Assembly (NCBI GenBank): GCA_003165275.1
Contig: PLSW01000012.1
Span: 1-39,828, forward strand
Reading direction: 5' to 3'
Length of the DNA stretch: 39,828 nucleotides
DNA from: Caulobacteraceae bacterium
GTDB lineage: Bacteria > Pseudomonadota > Alphaproteobacteria > Caulobacterales > Caulobacteraceae
The notes below the pieces were generated by a model that did not search any database, was not told the DNA's origin, and saw nothing but the letters and a program-made list of their open reading frames with translations. Each line of letters starts with the position of its first letter. The stretch's first letter is position 1. A program made the translations under genes and the position numbers. This document shows, in pieces, positions 5,989 through 14,605 of the stretch.

Positions 5989-7521
5989 TCACTCCGCGGC
6001 GATGGCGTTTTTCACGCCGGCGCCGGCGTATTTGAACTCCGGTCCGTCCAGGTCGATGGCCGGCAGCGCGCTGCGTTCGGCCCAGTAGTCCTGGGTATGC
6101 GCCCATTCCGGCTTGTCGCCGCGCTTGGGCAGCAGGTGCATGCCGCGCAGCAGGTAGCCGGGATTGAAGTTCTCCGGATCGATCCAGGACCCCAGCGGCA
6201 TGTCGGCGTCCTCGGCCCGCAAGGTGGGCTCGACGCTGGCCACGCCCTTCTTGTCCATGTGGTTGAGCAGCCGGCAGACGAAGTCGCCGATCAGATCCGC
6301 CCGCAGGGTCCAGCTGGCGCGGAAATAGCCGAACACCCAGACCATGTTGGGCACGCCGGTGAACATCATCCCGCGGTAGGTGACGGTCTGGGCGAAATCC
6401 AGCGGCTCGCCGTCGATGAAGAAGGCGATGTCGCCCAGGACGTTCAGATCGAAGCCGGTGGCGGTGACGATGATATCCGCCTCCAGCACCTCGCCTGACT
6501 TCAGCTGGATGCCGTTCGCAACGAAACGGTCGATCTCGCCGGTGACCACGGAGGCCTTGCCGGCCTTGATCCCCTCGAAGAGGTCGCCGCCGGGCACGAA
6601 GGCGATGCGCTGGCGCCAGGGACGATAGGTGGGGGTGAAGTTCTTGGCCACCTCCTCCTCGCCGACGAAGGCGGCGACGCCGTTGAGCAGTTCCTGCTTG
6701 ACGAACTCCGGCTGGTCGAAGGCCATCTGGGTGAACATGGCCTGATCCTTGAGTATCTTGCGGCGCACGATCTCGTGGATCCAGGTCTCGTCAATTTCGA
6801 TGTCGCGCAGGGTGTCGGCGAGGTCGTTGGCGTTGCGCCCAGGGATGAAATAGGTGGGCGAGCGCTGCAGCACGGTGACGTGGGCGCTGTCGGGCGCGAT
6901 CGCCGGCGCGAGGGTCGCGGCGGTGGCGCCCGAGCCGATGATGATCACCCGCTTGTCCTTGTAGTCCAGGTCCTGCGGCCAGGTCTGCGGGTGGACGATG
7001 GGGCCCTTGAAGTCGGTCATGCCGGGCCATTCGGGGGTGTAGCCCTTGGACTGGCGATAATAGCCCTGGCACATCCAGAGGAAGTTTGCGGTGAAGCGCA
7101 GGGCCTCGCCGGTGTCGAGGCGGGTCGCCTCGATGGTCCAGAGATTGTCCGCCGACGACCAGCGGGCCGCGTCGATCCGGTGGCGATAGCGGATGTGGCC
7201 GGCCAGATCGTTCTCGTCGATCACCTCGCCCATGTATTTGAGGATTTCCTCGGCGCTGGCGATCGGGGCGCCGACCCAGGGCTTGAAGCGATAGCCGAAG
7301 GTGTAGAGGTCGCTGTCCGAGCGGATGCCGGGATATTTGTGCTGCAGCCATGTGCCGCCGAAGCTCTCCAGGGTCTCCAGCACCACGAAGGACTTGCCGG
7401 GGCACTGTTCCTTCAGGTGGTAGGCGCCGCCCACGCCGGAGATGCCGGCGCCGACGATCAGCACGTCCACGTGCTCGGTCTTGACGGCCGCGGGCCGGTC
7501 CAGGGTGGCGGTCTCGGTCAT
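5989..7521 (-). CDS. Flavin-containing monooxygenase, type I Baeyer-Villiger class (EthA-like)
   Basis: A 510-residue FAD- and NADPH-dependent enzyme expected to insert one oxygen atom into ketones or oxidise S/N groups. The FAD Rossmann motif GAGISG is at 24-29, followed by FGGTWLQHKYPGIRSDSDLY, typical of the EthA/EtaA group. The Baeyer-Villiger fingerprint FxGxxxHxxxWP is intact at 171-182 (FKGPIVHPQTWP). The NADPH motif is IIGSGATAATLAP, just after it. Length is normal for the group. An AGAGGAAG ribosome-binding site precedes the ATG at 7521. A perfect FNR/FixK-type box lies about 84 bases upstream of the start. The natural substrate is unknown; together with the acyl-CoA dehydrogenase and racemase in the window it suggests catabolism of branched or cyclic lipids (inference). 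Confidence 0.92.
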   Translation of the reverse strand: MTETATLDRPAAVKTEHVDVLIVGAGISGVGGAYHLKEQCPGKSFVVLETLESFGGTWLQHKYPGIRSDSDLYTFGYRFKPWVGAPIASAEEILKYMGEVIDENDLAGHIRYRHRIDAARWSSADNLWTIEATRLDTGEALRFTANFLWMCQGYYRQSKGYTPEWPGMTDFKGPIVHPQTWPQDLDYKDKRVIIIGSGATAATLAPAIAPDSAHVTVLQRSPTYFIPGRNANDLADTLRDIEIDETWIHEIVRRKILKDQAMFTQMAFDQPEFVKQELLNGVAAFVGEEEVAKNFTPTYRPWRQRIAFVPGGDLFEGIKAGKASVVTGEIDRFVANGIQLKSGEVLEADIIVTATGFDLNVLGDIAFFIDGEPLDFAQTVTYRGMMFTGVPNMVWVFGYFRASWTLRADLIGDFVCRLLNHMDKKGVASVEPTLRAEDADMPLGSWIDPENFNPGYLLRGMHLLPKRGDKPEWAHTQDYWAERSALPAIDLDGPEFKYAGAGVKNAIAAE

Positions 7522-7598
7522 GGGCGGGCTTCCTCTGATGGGTTGGCGAACGCGCGTCGCCGTACCTTGGGATCATCCGGGCTTAGGGCTCGGCGCCC

Positions 7599-7612
7599 TT
7601 GATCCAGATCAA
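7599..7612. promoter_or_regulatory. FNR/FixK-type box (TTGATCCAGATCAA)
   Basis: A perfect TTGAT-N4-ATCAA dyad, the site of FNR/FixK-type oxygen regulators in alphaproteobacteria. It is centred near 7605.5 in the space upstream of the minus-strand monooxygenase (start 7521). Placing the transcription start 41.5 bases downstream of the centre (class II activation) puts GATGAT (7572-7577) at the -10 position and leaves a leader of about 43 bases. Repression from the same site is also possible. Confidence 0.62.
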
Positions 7613-7691
7613 CGGTAACTGATCGACGATAATGAATACGCCCCGCCGCGCCAAGCCCTTCTCTCGGGCTGCGCGTCACGGCGGCGGCGGT

Positions 7692-8681
7692 TCAGACGCC
7701 CGCGAACACCTCGGCGATCCGCGACCGGTCGGCGCCGGCGCCAAGCAACAGGGTCAGCAGGATGCGGGCCTTGGCCGGGTCCAGATAGCCGCCCGGGATC
7801 AGCTTGCGGCGCACCAGGTCGATCTCGCCGCCCGCGTAGGCGTAGGTCTGGCGATAGGTCTCCCCCGCCCCCACCCGCGAGGCGAGAATCACCGGGAGGC
7901 GGTCGGCCAGGGCCTCAAGGGGCTCGACGAAGGCCGAGGGCACATGGCCGGAGCCCGCCCCGGCGATGACGGCGCCGCAGACTTCGGGGTGGTCCAGGGC
8001 CGCGAGCTCACGCGCGTCCATGGAAAAACTCACCGTCAGCAGCGGAACCAGGGGCGCGGGATCGGACCAGTCCAGGGTCGGCGTCGGCGAGGCGGGGCGC
8101 AGGGCGATCCGCACCCGGTCCTCGACGATCCAGCCGATCGGCCCCAGGGTCGGCGAGGCGAAGGACGACGGGCGCGAGACGTGCAGCTTGCGCACGTAGC
8201 GCGCCGCATGGATCTCGTCGTTGGCCACCACCACGACGCCCAGCCCCGCGGCGTCCGGCGACGCGGCGACCCGCACGGCCGCCAGCAGGTTGGCGGGCCC
8301 GTCGGCGCCGGCCAGCGTCGGATTGCGCATGGCGCCGGTCACCACCACGGGGGCCCCCGCCGGCAGCAGCAGGTCGAGGAGGAAGGCGGTCTCCTCCAGG
8401 GTGTCAGTGCCCTGGGTGACCACCACCCCGTCCGCGCCGCCCGCCAGGGCCTCGCCGATGGCGGCGGCGACCTTGGCGATGTCGGCGTAGGTCAGGTCGA
8501 CGCTCGGCGCGGCGAACATGGCCTGGGCGTCCAGTCGGGCCACGCCGTCCAGGCCGGCCACGCCCTTGATCAGGTCGGCGGCGGCCAGGGTCGGTTTGAC
8601 GCCGTGGCCGGAGCCGGTCATGGCGATGGTGCCACCCAGGGAAAAGACGGTGACGCGGGGCAGCTCCGGGGACCAAGTCAT
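7692..8681 (-). CDS. L-asparaginase (asparaginase/glutaminase family)
   Basis: A 329-residue protein starting MTWSPELPRVTVFSLGGTIAM. It hydrolyses asparagine, or related amides, to aspartate and ammonia. The catalytic residues of the bacterial fold are present: Thr18 in GGTIA, Thr92-Asp93 in QGTDTLEETA, and Lys165 in the NDEIHAARYVRKLH segment. There is no signal peptide, so it is cytosolic. The true start is the ATG at 8681, which overlaps the TGA of the upstream PLP-enzyme gene (ATGA), so the two are translationally coupled. The 658-codon ORF in the track is this gene extended backwards through the neighbour in a wrong frame. The coupling suggests a shared pathway around aspartate or an analogue. 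Confidence 0.9.
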   Translation of the reverse strand: MTWSPELPRVTVFSLGGTIAMTGSGHGVKPTLAAADLIKGVAGLDGVARLDAQAMFAAPSVDLTYADIAKVAAAIGEALAGGADGVVVTQGTDTLEETAFLLDLLLPAGAPVVVTGAMRNPTLAGADGPANLLAAVRVAASPDAAGLGVVVVANDEIHAARYVRKLHVSRPSSFASPTLGPIGWIVEDRVRIALRPASPTPTLDWSDPAPLVPLLTVSFSMDARELAALDHPEVCGAVIAGAGSGHVPSAFVEPLEALADRLPVILASRVGAGETYRQTYAYAGGEIDLVRRKLIPGGYLDPAKARILLTLLLGAGADRSRIAEVFAGV

Positions 8682-9820
8682 GGGCGCGCCTCCAGGAGTT
8701 CGGCGATCTTGGGCGTCGCCTTGGCGCCGGTTCCGGTGAGCAGGACGACGGTGGTCTCCCGCTCCGAGATCGTTCCCGCGGCCCACAGTCGGGCGAGGCC
8801 GGCGGCGGCCATGGCGCTGGTGGGTTCGGCGTAGAGGCCCTCCGCCGCCAGGTCGAACACCGCCGCGGCGATCTGCGCCTCGCTCACCGCCACCGCGCCG
8901 CCGCCGGAACGTCGCAGGGCCGCCAGCACCTCCCGGGGGCGCACGGGCTTGGCGATGGCGGCGCCCTCGGCGATGGTCGGGGCCACCAGGCCGCCCTCGA
9001 TCACGTCGTCCGCCCCCGCCGCAACGCTGGCGGCGATGGGCCCGCAGTTCTCCGGCTGGACGGCGAAGAGCCGCGGCAGGCGCGGAATCGCGCCGCGCCG
9101 CAGCAGTTCGCCGAAGCCGATGTCGCAGCCCAGCACATTGCCGCCGGCGCCGGTGGGAATGACGATGTTGTCCGGGGCGCGGAAGCCGAGGTCCTCCCAG
9201 AGCTCGTAGGCCACCGTCTTGGTCCCCTGCAGGAAGAAGGCCTGCCAGTTGTGGCTGGCGTAGAAGATCGATTGCGCCTGCGCCACCGCCGCGTCCGCCG
9301 TGTCCTGGCGCGAGCCGGAGATCAGCTCGATCTCGGCGCCGTGGGCGCGGGCCTGGACGATCTTGCCGGGCTGGGTGGAAGCCGGGGCGACGATCTTCGC
9401 CCCCATTCCCGCCGCCGCCGCATAGGCCGCGATGGCCGCGCCGCCGTTGCCGGAGGAGTCCTCCAGGATCCGCTCGATCCCCTGCTGGCGCAGGACCGAG
9501 ACCATCACCGAGGCGCCGCGGTCCTTGAAGCTGCCCGTCGGCGCGAACCATTCCAACTTGAACAGGGCCCGGCCGCCGCCGAAAGCCCGTTCCACCAGGG
9601 GCGTCATCCCCTCCCCCAGGCTCACGGGAGCGGGCACGGTCAGCGGAAGTGCGGCCGCATAGCGCCACAGGGAGCGTTTCGCCCGGTCGATCTCGTCCGA
9701 ACCCAGGCCCGCCCCGTCGGAGATCATCAGCGGCCGCCCCGCGGCGGACCGCCAGCGGGGGACGTCGATGGGATAGACGGAGCCGTCGACGGGGTCGACG
9801 TAGTTGGGGAGCGGGCGCAT
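8678..9820 (-). CDS. Threonine-synthase-like PLP-dependent enzyme
   Basis: A 380-residue fold-type II PLP enzyme. The Schiff-base lysine is Lys99 in PTGSFKDRGA; SSGNGGAAIAAYAAAAG resembles the substrate/phosphate loop (threonine synthase usually has SSGNTG), and PTGAGGNVLG is the glycine loop holding the PLP phosphate. The fold is closest to threonine synthase, which converts O-phosphohomoserine to threonine, but no homoserine genes are nearby and the N-terminal region is short. Paralogues of this family do other beta- or gamma-replacement chemistry (for example cysteate synthase), so the reaction is uncertain. It is the first gene of a coupled pair with the asparaginase (ATGA overlap at 8678-8681). 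Confidence 0.82.
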   Translation of the reverse strand: MRPLPNYVDPVDGSVYPIDVPRWRSAAGRPLMISDGAGLGSDEIDRAKRSLWRYAAALPLTVPAPVSLGEGMTPLVERAFGGGRALFKLEWFAPTGSFKDRGASVMVSVLRQQGIERILEDSSGNGGAAIAAYAAAAGMGAKIVAPASTQPGKIVQARAHGAEIELISGSRQDTADAAVAQAQSIFYASHNWQAFFLQGTKTVAYELWEDLGFRAPDNIVIPTGAGGNVLGCDIGFGELLRRGAIPRLPRLFAVQPENCGPIAASVAAGADDVIEGGLVAPTIAEGAAIAKPVRPREVLAALRRSGGGAVAVSEAQIAAAVFDLAAEGLYAEPTSAMAAAGLARLWAAGTISERETTVVLLTGTGAKATPKIAELLEARP

Positions 9821-9995
9821 GGCCCTCCCCTATCCCCCGCGGGCCGCGCGCGCCACCGCGACTTGCGGTCCGGCCAAGCTCGCCTAGGCCGACGAGCCGT
9901 CATCACCCATGGCAATGATGCGACCAGCTTGATCGTGGCCCGCCTTGCCGCCAAATTCGCCTTCGCCCGGTCCAGTGTTCTTGGAAAACCCCCGT

Positions 9996-10382
9996 ATGCA
10001 CGGGTCTTCGTCGCTCATGATCGCCACCCTCGGCCTCACCGTTCTGGCCGCTGCCGACTCGGCCAGCGCCCAGGATGCTCAGGCGGGCGCCAGGGTGTTC
10101 GACATCTACTGCAACGCTTGTCACACCCTGAAGACGCCCACGCCTTACAAGCCAGCCCCGCGGCTGGCGGGGGTGTTCGGTCGCAAGGCTGGCTCCCTGC
10201 CGGGCTTCGACGCGTCGCTGGCGATGAAGACCTGGGGCAAGGCCTGGACTCCGGCCCTGATGGACGCCTTCGTCGCCGACCCCGGCGGGGTGGTTCCCGG
10301 CACGACCATGCCGGTGAACGTCCGCGTCCGCGACGCCAAGAAACGCGCGGATTTGATCGCCTTCCTGAAGGCGCAGCAGTAA
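9996..10382 (+). CDS. Class I c-type cytochrome (small, periplasmic)
   Basis: With the start at ATG 9996 the product is 128 residues: a signal peptide (MHGSSSLMIATLGLTVLAAADSASA), then one haem-binding CxxCH (CNACH, about residues 39-43), and a downstream TTMP supplying the likely Met axial ligand. It resembles cytochrome c2/c552-type electron carriers of about 100 mature residues (GARVFDIYCNACHTL, GVFGRKAG, LIAFLKAQQ). It should shuttle single electrons in the periplasm. An ATG at 10017 is an alternative start giving a shorter signal peptide. The upstream TTG-like extension in the ORF track (9945) is unlikely. No oxidase genes are adjacent, so its partner is unknown. Confidence 0.87.
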   Translation: MHGSSSLMIATLGLTVLAAADSASAQDAQAGARVFDIYCNACHTLKTPTPYKPAPRLAGVFGRKAGSLPGFDASLAMKTWGKAWTPALMDAFVADPGGVVPGTTMPVNVRVRDAKKRADLIAFLKAQQ

Positions 10383-10451
10383 CCTTCGCCTGCCGTCGGC
10401 GTTAGCTCGCCATGTCGGACGGCTCGCTTTCGCAAGACAGGTCCGCCCCCA

Positions 10452-11468
10452 ATGGCCCGGGACTCAAGCGCGCACAGTCCGGGCGACCGGGGCGTGATGG
10501 CCAGCTGGTTGAGAGTGGGGTGGCGCTCGCCCTGCCGGCGGCTGATACTCTCGGGCCTCGCCTTTGCCGCCGCGGCCTTCCTGCTCTACCGCGAACTGCG
10601 GGGCTTCACCCTCGACCAGCTGATCGCGGGCCTGCGGGCAACGCCGATCCACGCCCTCGTGCTCAGCGTCCTGGTGCTGACTCCCGCCAGCTATGGCTGC
10701 TTGGCAGTCACCGAGTGGAGCGCGCTTCACAGCCTCGGCCAGAGGCTGAACTGGCGGCGGGTGGGGGTGGTGACCTTCGCCGCCTACGCGTTTTCAAACA
10801 GCCTGGGGTTCAGCTACGCGACCGGAACCGCGGCCCGGCTGAGGCTCTATGCGGCCTCGGGGTTGGCGGCCAAGGATATCGCCGCCATCGCCGTCGTCGC
10901 CGGCACGGCGGTCACGCTTAGCGGCGTGGTTACGGCCGGCATCGCCCTGGTCATCGATCCCGCCCAGTTCGAGGGCGTCTTTCACATGCCGGCGGCGGCG
11001 GTGATCGGCGTGGGGGCGTTGCTGACGGCGCCCAGCCTGCTGTGGTTCACGGCCCTGCGTGGGCGCCGGCCTGAGACGCCGGCGCAGGGATTGGCCGTCA
11101 GCCTCGGCGGCCGGGCCCTGACCCTGATCGTCGGCGTTGGCGACTGGGTCTTTTCCGGCGCGGCCCTGTTCGTCCTCCTGCCGCAGCACGGCCTGGACGC
11201 CTTCCCCGGCTTCATGGCGGTGTTCGTCCTCGGCTCCCTGGTCAGCGCCGCCACCGGCGTGCCGGGGGGTGTTGGCGTGTTCGAGGCCGTCGTCATCGGC
11301 CTCGGCATCTTGTTGGCCCGCGCCCACGAAACCCCGACCGCCCTGCTGCTCTACCGGGCCATCTACAGCCTCGGGCCGATGCTGCTGATCAGCGCCGGCC
11401 TCATCGCCCACGGCTGGCTCAAGCGCCGCTCCTCGGGCAGGATTGCCGGCGGGGCGGACACGGCCTGA
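10452..11468 (+). CDS. Lysylphosphatidylglycerol synthase TM-region/flippase-domain family protein (MprF N-domain-like)
   Basis: A 338-residue inner-membrane protein with about eight hydrophobic segments, beginning around residue 31 (LILSGLAFAAAAFLLY). The pattern SLGFSYATGTAARLRLYAASGL and the late motif GVPGGVGVFEAVVIGLG are hallmarks of the UPF0104/LPG_synthase_TM family, the flippase half of MprF. The soluble aminoacyl-transferase domain of MprF is absent, so it may move lipids without lysylating them, or do something else. The ATG at 10497 (MASWLRVGWRSPC) is an alternative start and could be the true one, because the first 15 residues look like linker sequence. It lies 60 bases upstream of ligD on the same strand. 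Confidence 0.85.
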   Translation: MARDSSAHSPGDRGVMASWLRVGWRSPCRRLILSGLAFAAAAFLLYRELRGFTLDQLIAGLRATPIHALVLSVLVLTPASYGCLAVTEWSALHSLGQRLNWRRVGVVTFAAYAFSNSLGFSYATGTAARLRLYAASGLAAKDIAAIAVVAGTAVTLSGVVTAGIALVIDPAQFEGVFHMPAAAVIGVGALLTAPSLLWFTALRGRRPETPAQGLAVSLGGRALTLIVGVGDWVFSGAALFVLLPQHGLDAFPGFMAVFVLGSLVSAATGVPGGVGVFEAVVIGLGILLARAHETPTALLLYRAIYSLGPMLLISAGLIAHGWLKRRSSGRIAGGADTA

Positions 11469-11528
11469 TCCGGCGCAAGGCGGAACCGGCGGGGCGGCGA
11501 AAGACTTCACGGCTTCGAAGGAGGCCCC

Positions 11529-14213
11529 ATGGCCGCGAACCACAAACTCACCGCCTACCAGGCCAAGCGCGACTTCAAGGTGACGCGGGAGCCCAGCGGC
11601 GAAGCGCCCGTCGCTCCCGCCCGGCGGCTTCGCTACGTCATCCAGAAACACGCCGCGACCCGCCTGCACTTCGATCTGCGCCTGGAGCTGGACGGGGTGT
11701 TCCGCTCCTGGGCGGTGACCCGGGGCCCGTCCCTGGATCCCCACGACAAGCGACTGGCGGTGGAGGTGGAGGACCACCCCCTCGACTATGGGGACTTCGA
11801 GGGGACCATCCCCAAGGGCCAGTACGGGGGCGGCACGGTGCAGCTCTGGGACCGGGGCTACTGGGCGCCTGAGGGAAGCCGTTCCCCCGAAGACCAGCTC
11901 AAGGCCGGCGAGCTGAAGTTCGTCATGGAGGGCGAGCGCCTACACGGGAGTTGGGTCCTGGTGCGGATGAAGCACGACCGCGACGGCGGCAAGCGGGTCA
12001 ACTGGCTGCTGATCAAGCACCATGACGTGGCGGCTCGGGACGAGACCGCGACCGAGGCGATGATGGCGGAGGACCGCTCGGTGGCCTCCGGCCGAACCCT
12101 GGACGCGATCGCCGCCGGCAAGGGCCGTGGGCCGACGCCCTTCATGCTGGCCACGGACGAGACCGCTCCGGCGGATGCGGTCTGGTTCTCTAGGCCCCGC
12201 AACACCCCGGACGCGGATCCCGCGCCTCGCCTGCGCGCCCCGGCCGCCCCGCCCAAGGTTGCCGCCAAGGTCCGCAAGCCGGCCAGGGCCGCGACCATGC
12301 CCGACTTCATCGCCCCCCAGCTGTGCAAGTCCCTGGACCGGGCGCCCTCCGGCGACGGCTGGGCGCACGAGATCAAGTTCGACGGCTATCGGATGCAGCT
12401 GCGGATCGAAGGGGGACAAGCCAGGCTGCGCACCCGCAAGGGCCTGGACTGGACCGACCGCTTCGCCGCCATCGCCCGCGAGGCCGGCGCCCTCCCCGAC
12501 TCCATCATCGACGGCGAGGTGGTCGCCCTGGACAAGGCCGGCGCCCCCGACTTCGCCGCCCTCCAGGCCGCCCTCGCCGAAGGTAAGACTGGCGAGCTGA
12601 TCTTTTTCGCCTTCGACCTGATGTTCAGCCAGGGCGCGGACTTACGGCCATTCCCTCTCAGTGAACGCAAGGCGCGGCTCAAGGCCTTGCTGGACGCAGG
12701 CGCCTCGTCCACGGGCCACATCCGCTATGTCGACCATTTCGTGACCGCCGGCGACGCGGTGCTGAAGTCGGCCTGCCGTCTGTCGTTGGAAGGGATCGTC
12801 TCCAAGCGCCTGGATGCGCCCTATATCTCCGGCCGGGGCGAGACCTGGACCAAGGCCAAGTGCCGCGCCGGCCACGAGGTGGTGATCGGCGGCTGGACCA
12901 GCGACGGGCCCGCCCTGCGCTCGCTGCTGGTGGGCGTCCACCGCGGGGACCGGTTCGTTTATCTCGGCAAGGTGGGAACCGGCTTCGGCCGCGGCGTGGC
13001 CGAACGCCTGGGCGCGCGACTGAAGACCCTGGCCGCCACGGCCTCGCCCTTCGACGGGCCGGACGCGCCCAGGGCCGCCGCCAACGTCCACTGGGTCCGT
13101 CCTGACCTCGTCGCCGAGATCGAGTTCGCTGGCTGGACCGGCTCCGGCATGGTGCGGCAGGCCGCCTTCAAGGGCCTGCGCGAGGACAAGCCGGCGGCGG
13201 AGGTGGAGGCGGAACGTCCGGCCCCGGCCGTCCACCTCGCCGAGCCCGATCCGGCGACCGTACCCAAGGCCGCGCCGGCCACGGTGCGCATGCACACCAG
13301 CGAGGGCGCCGTGGTCATGGGCGTGGTCATCACCAAGCCCGAAAAGGCCCTGTGGCCGGACGCCGGCGACGACAAACCCGTCACCAAGCTCGACCTCGCC
13401 CGCTACTACGAAGCCGTCGGCGACTGGATGGCGCCGCACATCACCGGCCGCCCCTGTTCGATCATCCGCGCCCCGGACGGCATCGACGGCGAGCAGTTTT
13501 TTCAGAGACACGCCCTGAGGGGATCGTCACATCTCTTTGAAATGGTGACGGTGTCCGGAGATCGGCAGCTTTATCTGAGCATAACTCGCATTGAGGCCCT
13601 GGCCGCTGTCGCCCAGATCGGCGGCCTGGAGCTGCACCCGTGGAATTGCCGCCCGGGCGCCCCCGACATTCCGGGTCGACTGGTGTTCGACCTCGACCCG
13701 GCGCCGGACGTGAGCTTCGACGCGGTGGTGGCGGCGGCGCAGGAGGTTCGCGACCGGCTGGCGGATGTCGGCCTGGTCAGCTTCTGCAAGACCACGGGGG
13801 GCAAGGGCCTGCACGTGGTCACCCCCCTGGCGCCGCCGGGAAAGGCCGAGCTGACCTGGCCCATCGCCAAGGCCTTCGCCCAGGCGTTCTGCGCCCAGAT
13901 GGCGGCAGATTCCCCGGACAGGTTCGTGATCAACATGGCCAAAAGGCTGAGGACTGGCAGGATCTTCCTGGACTATCTTCGCAACGACCGCATGGCCACG
14001 GCGGTGGCGCCCCTATCCCCCCGCGCCCGCCCTGGAGCCCCGGTTTCGACACCGCTGACCTGGACCCAGGTCCGGGCCGGCCTCGATCCACACCGCTTCA
14101 CCGTGCGCACCGTCCCGGCCCTGATCGCCAAGAGCGCGGCCTGGGCGGACTACGACGCCGCCGAGCGCCCCCTGGCGGAAGCGGCGAAGCGCCTGAAGGC
14201 GGCTGGGGGCTGA
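11529..14213 (+). CDS. ligD: ATP-dependent DNA ligase D (3'-phosphoesterase, ligase, polymerase)
   Basis: An 894-residue three-domain enzyme of bacterial non-homologous end joining in the order of Pseudomonas LigD. Phosphoesterase: about 20-175, with His41, His47, Asp49, Arg51 and His83 matching the known metal and phosphate ligands. Ligase: about 260-555, with nucleotidyl-lysine Lys283 in [16 protein letters not shown], and the OB-fold after it. AEP polymerase/primase: about 600-890, with catalytic Asp721 and Asp723 in FDLDPAP and [13 protein letters not shown]. It cleans, fills and seals broken ends bridged by Ku. GAAGGAGG stands 5 bases before the ATG. No ku gene lies in the window, so Ku must be elsewhere or LigD acts without it. 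Confidence 0.97.
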   Translation: MAANHKLTAYQAKRDFKVTREPSGEAPVAPARRLRYVIQKHAATRLHFDLRLELDGVFRSWAVTRGPSLDPHDKRLAVEVEDHPLDYGDFEGTIPKGQYGGGTVQLWDRGYWAPEGSRSPEDQLKAGELKFVMEGERLHGSWVLVRMKHDRDGGKRVNWLLIKHHDVAARDETATEAMMAEDRSVASGRTLDAIAAGKGRGPTPFMLATDETAPADAVWFSRPRNTPDADPAPRLRAPAAPPKVAAKVRKPARAATMPDFIAPQLCKSLDRAPSGDGWAHEIKFDGYRMQLRIEGGQARLRTRKGLDWTDRFAAIAREAGALPDSIIDGEVVALDKAGAPDFAALQAALAEGKTGELIFFAFDLMFSQGADLRPFPLSERKARLKALLDAGASSTGHIRYVDHFVTAGDAVLKSACRLSLEGIVSKRLDAPYISGRGETWTKAKCRAGHEVVIGGWTSDGPALRSLLVGVHRGDRFVYLGKVGTGFGRGVAERLGARLKTLAATASPFDGPDAPRAAANVHWVRPDLVAEIEFAGWTGSGMVRQAAFKGLREDKPAAEVEAERPAPAVHLAEPDPATVPKAAPATVRMHTSEGAVVMGVVITKPEKALWPDAGDDKPVTKLDLARYYEAVGDWMAPHITGRPCSIIRAPDGIDGEQFFQRHALRGSSHLFEMVTVSGDRQLYLSITRIEALAAVAQIGGLELHPWNCRPGAPDIPGRLVFDLDPAPDVSFDAVVAAAQEVRDRLADVGLVSFCKTTGGKGLHVVTPLAPPGKAELTWPIAKAFAQAFCAQMAADSPDRFVINMAKRLRTGRIFLDYLRNDRMATAVAPLSPRARPGAPVSTPLTWTQVRAGLDPHRFTVRTVPALIAKSAAWADYDAAERPLAEAAKRLKAAGG

Positions 14214-14332
14214 CGTCAATGGGGCGCAACCGACCTGGACGGCCCAATGGCCGCTTGCCTTGTCAAGACGGAGGCTGGCATGGGCTTGCCTAGGCGTCGC
14301 CTGTGGCGGCGACGCATGAAAGGCGCGCCAGG

Positions 14333-14605
14333 GTGACGGAGCCGGCGATCATCGTTGTGGATGCGCGGGGCCACCAGTGCCCGACGCCGACCCTGCGTCT
14401 GCGCCGCGCCCTCGAGGCCGCCGCCGACGGCGCCCGGCTGCGGCTGATGGCCGACGATCCGCTAGCGGCGATCGACGTGCCGTTGTTTCTGAAACAAATG
14501 GGCTATCGCCTTGAACACCAGCAGCAAACTGGTTCAATCTTGACGTTCGACATTATCAAGGCGCGTCCAGAGGCGCAAGACGCCGCTCATGACCGCTCTC
14601 CATGA
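14333..14605 (+). CDS. TusA-family sulfurtransferase
   Basis: A 90-residue protein with GHQCPTPTLRLRRALE near the N-terminus, the CPxP motif whose cysteine carries persulfide sulfur in TusA, and an alternating alpha/beta pattern to the end. TusA-like carriers relay sulfur for tRNA thiolation, molybdenum cofactor or other acceptors; which applies is not visible. I chose GTG 14333 because the family normally begins just before VVDARGHQCP. The GTG at 14303 lies inside a CGTCGCC/GGCGACG hairpin (14295-14314). The 3' end overlaps the end of the convergent YihY gene by 50 bases. The Cys-metabolism genes at 36-38 kb are not linked to it. Confidence 0.87.
   Translation: MTEPAIIVVDARGHQCPTPTLRLRRALEAAADGARLRLMADDPLAAIDVPLFLKQMGYRLEHQQQTGSILTFDIIKARPEAQDAAHDRSP

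Noticed and set aside
8682-9668. N-terminal part of the 658-codon ORF that ends in the asparaginase
   Set aside because: It is an out-of-frame read of the PLP-enzyme gene; the asparaginase has its own ATG at 8681 with an ATGA overlap.
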